DNA of 64,000 nucleotides, taken from Platerodrilus igneus (Eukaryota > Arthropoda > Insecta > Coleoptera > Lycidae). Below are positions 56,367-64,000 of this stretch, piece by piece. Within the stretch, counting starts at the first letter, position 1; each line of letters begins with the position of its first letter. The notes beneath the pieces were generated by a model. The model was given only the letters and a program-made list of their open reading frames with translations, ran no database searches and was not told the origin of the DNA. The position numbers were made by a program, and so were the translations under genes. The DNA lies in NCBI GenBank assembly GCA_036346225.1, contig JARFIW010000835.1, positions 1 to 64,000 on the forward strand, in the 5' to 3' direction.

Positions 56367-58880
56367 TGCTTGCGTGCGTGGGCGCGCGCGCGTGAGTATG
56401 TGTGTGTGTGTGTGCGTGCGTGCGTGTATGTGTGTGCGCGCGCGCGTGTGTGTGTTTGTGTGTGTGTGTGTGTGTGTGGATGTGAATGGAGGGCTGAATT
56501 TTTGAAGATGTCCCCTAAGCAGCCACGGCACTTTTCCTCACAAAGAAAGCACTATTAAAAAATAGAAAAATTACAGTATTTTGACTGCCAAGGGTATTTT
56601 CAGAAATTCATCCTGTTCATTTCCATCGACACATGCACACGAACACGATACAAAAAAGAATTAGAACAATAAACAATAAACAAAAAAGTTACAGCGCAGT
56701 ACGAAAGAAATCAGTCTTATAATGTTTTGTCGTTTGCGGACGCTGTAACTTTTTGTGTTTTGTTTTTTATTCTAATTCTTTATATATCGTACTCCTAGGT
56801 GTGCGCGTGCGTGCGGATAAGAATGGACAGGCTAAATTTTTGAAGATGTCCCCTAAGCGGCCGCGGCACTTTTCCTCGCAAAAGAAAGCATTCTTAAAAA
56901 ACAGAAAAATGACAAATCTTGACTGCCAAGGCGATCTTCAAAAATTCAACCTGTCCATTTCCATCTACACATGCACACGAATACGATTCAAAAAGAATTA
57001 TAACAATAAACAATACACAAAAAAAGATACAGCGCCAGTATGGAAAAAATCAGTCTTATAAAGAATATTTTCTCGTTTGCGGACGCTGTAACTTTTTGTG
57101 TTTTGTTTTTTATTCTAATTCTTTATGTATCGTACTCCTGAGTGTGCATATGTGTGTGGATGGGAATGTACAGGTTAAATTTTTGAAGATGTCCCCTAAA
57201 CAGCCATGTTACTTTTCCTCACAAAGAAAGCATTCTTAAAAAATAGAAAAATGACAATATTTTGACTGCCAAAAGTATCTTCAAAAATTCAACCTGTTTA
57301 TTCCTATCTACACATGCACACGAACAGGATTCAAAAAGAATTAGAACATTAAACAATACACAAAAAAAGTTACAGCGCCATTACGAAAGAAATCAGTCTT
57401 ATAAAGAATGTTTTCTCGTTTGAGGACGCAGTAACTTTTTGTGTTTTGTTTTTGTTCTAATTCTTTATGTATCGTACTCCTGAGTGTGCGTATGTATGTG
57501 GATGGGAATGGACAGGCTAAATTTTTGAAGATGTCCCCTAAGCAGCCGTGGCACTTTTCCTCACAAAAGAAAGCATTCTTAAAAAATAGAAAAATGACAA
57601 TATCTTGACTGCCAAAAACATCTTCAAAAATTCAACGTATCCATTCCCATCTACACATGCACACGAACACGATATAAAAAGAATTAGATTAATAAATAAT
57701 ACACAAAAAAGGTTACGGCGCCAATACGGAGGAAATCAGTTTTATAAAGAATGTTTTCTCGTTTGCGGACGCTGTAACTTTTTGTGTTTGGTTTCTGGTT
57801 CTAATTCTTTATGTATCGTACTCCTGGGTGTGCGTTTGCGTGTGGATAGGATTGGACAGGCTAAATTTTTGAAGATGTCCCCTAAACAGCCATGGCACTT
57901 TTCCTCACAAAAAAGCATTCTTAAAAAATAGAAAAATGACAATATTTTGACTGCCAAGGGTATCTTCAAAAATTCCACCTGCCCATTTCCATCTACACAT
58001 GCACACGAACACGATACAAAAAGAATTAGAACAGAAAACAATACACAAAAGATGTTACATCGGCGACACGGAAGAAAATATTCTTAAAAATTTTGTCCTA
58101 CATGTAAAAATATACACAGACACCAAAATAAAATATTCTTGAAAAATCTAAACTCTGCATTTGCATCTACGTACACCCAAGAACACAATACAAAAAGTAT
58201 GAGAACAAAGAATGGTTATATAAAAAAAGTTACAGCGCCTTCACGAAAAAAATCAATTTTATAAAGAATGTTTTCGCCTTTGAGAACGCGGTATTTTTTT
58301 GTGTTTTGTTTTTTGTTCTAATTTTTTTTGTGTCGTATTCTTGGTACTATGTGGATAAAAATAGGTCGGTTGAATTTTTGAAAATGCTCTCTTGGTAGCC
58401 CTCGCAAAAGGAAGCATTTTTAAAAAGCAACAAAATGACAATATTTTGGCTGCCAAGGTCATTTTGAAAAATTCAGGCGGTCATTTTTTATCTACTCACA
58501 CTCAAACGCAATACAAAAGTACGAGAACAGAACAGTACGAAAAAAGTTACAACGCCCGGACGGATGAAATCAGTCTCATTAGAAATATTTTCTTTCTTTC
58601 AGACACTAACTTTGTGTTTTGTTTTTATTCTAATTATTTTGTATCGTATTTCTGAGTGTGCGTGAATGAAAATGGACTGGCTAAATTTATGAAATGCCCC
58701 CTTGGTAGTCACAATACTGTCCCTCACAAAAAGTGTTCTTAAAAAGTAACAAAAGGAAAATATTTTGTCTGCTAAAAGTATTTTCGAAAATTCAACCTGT
58801 CCATTCTCATCTACACACGCATAGGAACACGCCACAAAATCAGAACAATATGTAATACACAAAAAAAAGTTAAATCGCCC
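53255..58880. repeat. ~340-bp palindromic-unit satellite array (about 14 units)
   Basis: The block CGGACGCTGTAACTTTTTGT recurs at about 54361, 54704, 56739, 57081, 57427 and 57768, at ~340-bp steps. Elsewhere the spacing alternates ~510/270. Within each unit the half AACCTGTCCATT...AGAATTAGAACAATA...AAAAAGTTACAGCG is the approximate reverse complement of CGCTGTAACTTTTTGT...TGTTCTAATTCTTTAT...GGAATGGACAGGCT. So every unit is an inverted repeat with arms of ~110-130 bp. Variant units carry TGTCCTACATGTAAAAATAC (about 53540, 55020, 55800, 58090). The frames of 60-124 codons here are artefacts. Confidence 0.9.
56325..56480. repeat. (TG)n/(TGCG)n/(CG)n simple-repeat tract
   Basis: About 150 bp of alternating purine-pyrimidine sequence (GTGTGTGTG, GTGCGTGCG, GCGCGCGCG), expanded from the GTGTGTGTG within one palindromic unit. 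Such tracts can adopt Z-DNA. Confidence 0.95.
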
Positions 58881-59176
58881 GCTCAGAAAATATTATAGAT
58901 TATAAGTTGATATAGGAATTATCTGGAACTAGAAAGGGTTTGTTCGTGTAATTCGTTAGTATTCTTCTTCATCACTTCATATAAAGTACTCAATTTTTAT
59001 AGTTCAAAAATCGTTAAAATGAACGGTTGCCGTTAAAATTCCTTTGGCATTTTCGTTCTTAGGTTTAAAAATGTCTTCAAATCAAGGTTCATTCAAATCT
59101 AATGACGTACACATAGGAAACATTTTTTGTAATTTCATCATGTGATGATGATGTGCATCCACTGGATCTCTTGTTG
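58881..59176. other. Interval with no gene seen
   Basis: No recognisable features apart from GATGATGATG near 59140. Confidence 0.5.
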
Positions 59177-59807
59177 CCAATACTACAATGAGCAATCAAT
59201 AAACCAAATTAAGCTGTTTTTATTTTTTATGTATATTTAAATCTTTTCCAAATTTGATTGTGATAACTGAAAAATGAATGTAATGCCCCACATAGTACTG
59301 GTACATTAGTAAATACGTTGTTTAAAAATTTTATTCCCAGCAACTATTACACTGTCAAAAAACCTGCAATTTTCCAATAATCTATGACTCAATAGCTACT
59401 ATCCCTACTGAAATTTTAGCTTTGGAAATGTAGCAGAACAGGGGGGATGGTCAGTTTTGGCACAATTTTGAGCTATATCGTGAAGACTACTGGACCGAAA
59501 ATTATAAAAAAAAAATTTTTAGAAGCCTTTTAGAATCCCCTTTCAAGCGATAAATCACAAGACATAATTATTAACATTTTTTTCTTTTGAACAAATTAAC
59601 CCCCGACATTTTAATCTAAAAATATTTTTTTTCTATTTTCTGACTGTCGATATATATGCGTGCCATAAAGACCTAGCATTGTCGCAAATTTCAAATTCCT
59701 ACATTACATAGTTTTCGAGAAAAACCTCTGTGACAGACGGACGGACGGACACGAGAATGATCTTATAAAGGTTCCTTCCGTTATACCTTATAAGGTACGA
59801 AACTCTA
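59177..59807 (-). mobile_element. MITE copy 2 (uninterrupted)
   Basis: Minus-strand counterpart of the element at 40392-49778. It runs from GAGTTTCGTACC at 59805 (flanked by TA at 59806-59807) through GTGTCCGTCCGTCCGTCTGTCA to CAATCATTGTAGTATTGG-like sequence, and loses the last dozen bases near 59177. It shows the empty-site sequence AAGATTTAAATATACAT where RTE-A inserted in copy 1. Confidence 0.75.
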
Positions 59808-60550
59808 AAAAGTATGTATCTTTAATGCATGGTGTTAAATCGCCATTCTCCTCACTCTACTTCAGAGTATTTTACATCATTTATGCCAATTGTGTCGTTT
59901 TCCTCTCTTCAGATATTCAAATCCTTGTCCGTACAGTTCTGAACTGAAGGTCAAGAAAACGATCCAAAATCTGAGTCAGTTTTCAGACTGATCGTCCCAG
60001 TTAATATTTGACACTTACTATTGATCTATTCGATTGAAAAGTTGATAAAACTGCAAACCGTCCACATTCCTTAAAAATATTTTAAGTAATTATTTAGAAT
60101 GACAAAACAACCTACCAATTCAGAAGCCGCTGTCTTTTACATGAAGAATTTTTCTTCTAGTCTATTACAATCCTCTCTGGTTTGTTGCATTGTTTATTTT
60201 GCAAATTTTTGAATATTCTATACTGTAATTATTTCTCATTATGCGCTTGAAAACCTTTTTATTAAATATATCCCACAACTATTCAGTAGGGCGTGTCTAT
60301 GGAAGATTTGCTGGACTACCATTTCAAGTATAACATACCAGGTCATTACAGTATAAAAAACGATGCTAGACAGAAGGTTTAGAAAAGCAAGTCTAGCCAA
60401 AAAGTGCCTTAAGGATATTTTTGGGAGCATTTTTCAAGTAAATCAGGCTCCTACATTTCACTTTCCAATGCTCCACCGAAAGGTAATACATTGGCCAGGA
60501 AACGAGTTCTTTTACCTGGAAATTTTGAATTTAGCAAGTACTTCAGGCAT
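59808..60550. other. No gene seen; includes diverged repeat copy 2
   Basis: About 60090-60400 resembles 52801-53150. About 60440-60535 (CATTGGCCAGGAAACGAGTT, TTTACCTGGAAATTTTGAA) resembles the SINE tail on the opposite strand. Confidence 0.4.
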
Positions 60551-60551
60551 G

Positions 60552-60729
60552 GTAGAGATCTTTAACGGGCATAGCAAAACCCGTACACTAGGGATCTAAA
60601 TTTGCCTCACATTCGAACGAGGGCGTATTTTTGCGAAAAAGGCTTGTCTAACATTTTTCAAAAGGTCCGTGTCGAGAATCGAACCCGAAACCTTGGGCTT
60701 ACGAGTCACACACAAACCACAGAGCCGCC
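60552..60729 (-). repeat. tRNA-derived SINE, copy 1
   Basis: On the minus strand the head begins GGCGGCTCTGTGG at 60729 and has a B box GGGTTCGATTCTC. The body reads AAAAATACGCCCTCGTTCGA, then CGTTAAAGATC. It shares head and body with the next two copies. Confidence 0.7.
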
Positions 60730-60825
60730 AGTAAATGAGACCCGCGGTAACGCGGGAATGGGCATAATGGCCAAGGTATTTTAGAAAAATTCCCGGAAAG
60801 AATATTATTAGCTGGGGTTAGACCT

Positions 60826-61135
60826 GTGAAGGCACGAGCGGGATGGCAAAGATGCTTAGTTGATTTGCGTGTGACTACTAGTCCTGGGGTCCAGGGTACG
60901 ATTCCCCACATCGATCGCGTAAACAGCTTGAAGAATGTTAGATGGGTATTTTTCACAAAAATACCCTCTCGTTCAGATGAAAGGTAAAATGTAGTTGTCG
61001 AGTGTATTTTGTCACGCACGTTAAAGATCTACACTTGCTTGGAATAACAAAGATTCCGCAAAATTCAAAATTTCCAGGTAGAAAAATTCGCTTCTTGGCC
61101 AGTGTGGTACCTTCGACTGGAGTATTGGAAAATCA
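60826..61135 (+). repeat. tRNA-derived SINE, copy 2
   Basis: The head has a B-box-like GGGTACGATTCCCCAC. The body carries TATTTTTCACAAAAATACCC, TCTCGTTCAGATGA, CACGCACGTTAAAGATCTAC and a tail AATTTCCAGGTAGAAAAATT with TTGGCCAGTGTGGTACCTTC. Confidence 0.7.
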
Positions 61136-61140
61136 AATGT

Positions 61141-61440
61141 AGGGATCATCATTTAATTAGGCGGCTCTCTGGATCAGACAAGTTTGCGTATCACTGTCGA
61201 TTCCAAGGTCCCGGGTTCAATTCCCAACAAGAACCAATTGAAAGGCGTCAGGCGAGTATTTTTCACAAAAATACGTCCTCGTTCGGATGAGAAGTAAAAT
61301 ATAGGTCCCGTGTGCGAGTGCTGTTACGGACGTTAAAGATACCTACCTAGGGTTCGACAAAATTCAAAATTTCTATGCAAAAAAACTCGCGTCCTGGCCA
61401 ATGTAATACCTTCGTACGAAGCATTGAAAATTTAAATGTT
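61141..61440 (+). repeat. tRNA-derived SINE, copy 3
   Basis: The head GGCGGCTCTCTGG is followed by a good B box GGGTTCAATTCCC. The body carries GTATTTTTCACAAAAATACG, TCCTCGTTCGGATGAGAAG and GGACGTTAAAGATACC, with tail CAAAATTCAAAATTTCTATG and CTGGCCAATGTAATACC. Confidence 0.75.
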
Positions 61441-61539
61441 GGGAAGGCATGATATTTCCAAAGGTACTAAGTTCGATTTTTGACAAGGACATATTCAAAG
61501 CGGTAAGAACATTATATCGTCGTTTTTTGTCTTAGAACC

Positions 61540-64000
61540 CCTTTTAATGGTGATAGAACCACAGAAAAAAATGTGGCTTTTGTCTTTGTAATGAAGCAAA
61601 GTAGTAAAAATGAGGTAATAAGTTATAAATATCTACAGCTACAATGGCAAGTTCATGACAATCAAATACACCAAAAAGGTGAATAGAGTCAAATTCTTGA
61701 TCTGACTTGAACAACTATCAAGCTAGAGAGAACAATGTGGTTTTAGTCTGTGTAATGAAGGAAAAAAGTAAATATAAATTAATAAGTAAAAAATTCCTAC
61801 AGTTACAATGGTAACTTTATGGCATTTATTAAGAAAATACACCAAAAAGGCGAATAGCGCCCAATTATTGACCTAACTTGAACTATTATCAAGCGGGAAA
61901 GAAAAATTTGCTTTTGTCTCTGTAGTGAAAAAAATATATAAAAATGAATAAATAAGTAAAAAATTTCTATAGTGACAATGGCAACTTCATGGCATTTATT
62001 AACCAATTCCACCAGAAAGACGAATAGGGTTCAATTCTTTATCTGACAAACTTTTATCAATCTAGAGAAAAAAGAATGTGGTTTTTGTCACTGTATTTAA
62101 GGAAAAATGTAAAAATGAATTAACAAGAAAAACTTAATCAAATAAGCCAAAAGGGCGAATAGTGGCCAATTATTGATCTGACTTGAACTATTATCAAACC
62201 AGAGAGAAAATGTGTTTTTTGTATCTGTACTGAAGAAAAAAAAATAAAAATGAATTAATAAGTAAAAAATATCTACAGCTGGTAACTTATTGGCATTTAT
62301 TATCCAAATTTACCAAAAAGGTGAATAGGGTCCAATTCTGGATCTGACCAACTATTATTACACGAGAGAAAAAATTTTTGATTTTTGTTACTTTAATTAA
62401 GGAAAAAAGTCAAAATGAATTAATAAGAACAAACTTAACCAAATAACTCAAAAATGCGAATAACGCCCAATTATGGATCTGACTTGAACTATTATCAAGT
62501 CAGAGAGAACAATGTGTAATGAAGGAAAAAAGTAAATATGAATTAATAAGTAAAAAATTCCTACAGCTACGATGGTAACTTACGGCATTTACTAACAAAA
62601 TACACCAAAAGGTGAATAGCACCCGATTATTGACCTCATTTGAACTATTATCAAGCCAGACAGAAAAATTCGATTTTTGTCTCTGTAATGAAAAAATATA
62701 TATATAAAAATGAATAAAAAAGATACAAATTTCGATAGTTACAATGGTAAAATCGTAAAAATGAGCTAATAAGTAAAAAAATTAATCAAATATACTAAAA
62801 TGGCGAATAGGGCCCATTCTTGATCTGCCTTGAACTATTATCAAACCTGAGAAAAAAATATGACTTTTACCTCTGTAATGAAGACAAATAAAATAGAAAC
62901 GAGTTAATAAGTAACAAATTTCTATATTTACAAATGGCATTTATTAACTAATTGCACCAATAAGATGAATAGGGTTCAATTCTTGATCTGACAAACTATT
63001 ATCAAGTCAGAGAAAAAAATGTGGTTTTTGTCACTGCATTTAAGGAAAAAAATAAAAATGAATTAACAAGAAAAAATTTAACCAAATAACCCAAAAAGTC
63101 GAATAGCGCCCAATTATTGATCTGACTTGAACTATCATCAAACCAGAGAAAAGAATGTGGTTTTTCTCTCTGTATTGGAGAGAAAAAATAAAAATGACCT
63201 GATAAGTAAAGAATTTCTACAGTTACAGTGGTAACTTCATAGCATTTATTAACCGAGTACGCCAAAAAAGGTGACTAGAGTCGAATTCTTGACCTGACAA
63301 ACTATTATAAAGCCAAAAAAAGGAAACTGTAATGGAGAAAAATTATAAAAATGAGTTAATAAGTAAACAACGTATACAGCTATAATGGACTTTAGGGCAT
63401 TTATTAAATAAATATACCAATAAGCGGATAGAGTCAAATTCTTGATCTAACTTGAATTATTAGCAAAGCAGAGAGAAAAATGTGGCTTTTGTCTTTGTAA
63501 TAAAGAAAAAAAGATAAAAACGAATTAATAAGTAAAAATTTTTATAATTACAATGGTAACTTCATGGCATTTATTGACCAAAGACACCAAAAAGATGAAT
63601 AGGGTCCAATTCTTGATATAAAGAACTAATAACAAACCAGCGAGAAAAAATTGGTATTTGTCACTGTAATTAAGATAAAAAGTAAAAATGAACTGATAAG
63701 AAGAAAATTAATCAAGTATACCAAAAAGGTGAATAGGGTACAATTCTTGATCTGACTTGAACTATTACTAAGTCAGAGAGAAAATGTGGCTTTTGTTTAT
63801 GTAATGAAGAAATAAATAAGGAATTAATAAATAAAAAATATCTACAGTTACAATGGTAGCTTAATTAAATACACCAAAAATGTGAACAGGGTTCAAATTT
63901 TGATCTGACGAACTAATATCAAGCCAGCGAGAAAAAATGTGATTTATGTCACTGTAATTAAGGAAAAAAGTAAAATTGAATTAATAGGTAAAAAAATTAA
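61540..64000. repeat. ~157-bp satellite array running off the window
   Basis: CCAATTCTTGATCTGACTTG-like blocks recur about 15 times (61690, 61862, 62034, 62168, 62333, 62470, 62629, 62818, 62974, 63115, 63286, 63438, 63609, 63742, 63895). Units include AACTATTATCAAGCCAGAG, TGTGGCTTTTGTCTCTGTAA, AATGAATTAATAAGTAAAA and TACAATGGTAACTTCATGGC. Lengths fall into short (~133-141) and long (~152-189) classes, because some units lack the TACAGTTACAATGGTAAC-to-CATTTATT segment. No coding sequence. Confidence 0.9.

Noticed and set aside
53352..58862. Many 60-124-codon ORFs in the ~340-bp array, including cysteine/valine-rich ones over the TG tract
   Set aside because: By-products of the palindromic satellite. 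Translation over (TG)n/(CG)n gives spurious CVCV and HTHT runs.

Overview
The window looks like AT-rich, repeat-dominated nuclear DNA from an arthropod, most likely an insect. It carries RTE-clade LINEs (the type often mislabelled 'craniofacial development protein 2-like'), a BEL/Pao LTR retrotransposon, ZMYM1-like and non-autonomous hAT elements, a foldback transposon, a tRNA-derived SINE and several satellite arrays. I could not assign the species. I found no intact host gene; every recognisable coding segment is a decayed transposon gene.

Left part (1-17 kb): a ~340-bp tandem triplication, a ~161-bp satellite array (about 2.23-6.13 kb), then a minus-strand RTE (family A here) at 6.19-11.41 kb holding a 1.3-kb probable solo LTR. 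A C-terminal fragment of another LINE lies at 14.5-14.95 kb. The intervals between are AT-rich with no visible genes.

Middle (17-40 kb): a 3.06-kb foldback transposon with 9-bp target duplication (17.33-20.38 kb), a hAT-type non-autonomous element full of TGACCCA motifs (22.53-23.78 kb), and a long-terminal-inverted-repeat element holding a probable solo LTR (25.6-27.1 kb). At 27.2-37.7 kb a BEL/Pao element has its 5' LTR and gag N-terminus on the minus strand and its gag C-terminus, pol and 3' LTR on the plus strand, with pieces of two RTE families between and around. Reversing one inversion (about 28,289-33,227) makes three elements contiguous at once: BEL/Pao with a matching TTGTA duplication, RTE-A, and the RTE-B copy into which BEL had inserted. 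Next is a 739-bp hAT-type element built of CGATACGTAT repeats, interrupted by five Ns.

Right part (40-64 kb): a nest of a TA-flanked MITE, containing an RTE-A copy, containing a 3.76-kb hAT transposon (8-bp duplication) plus an unidentified ~650-bp insertion. Beyond it are a ~5.6-kb array of ~340-bp units that are each an inverted repeat, a second copy of the MITE in opposite orientation, three tRNA-derived SINE copies, and a ~157-bp satellite running off the window end.

The genes do not form a working pathway. The content is a stratified record of insertions, a local inversion and satellite expansion. Alignments were done by eye, so identity figures are approximate and boundaries can be off by a few bases unless a target duplication is cited.
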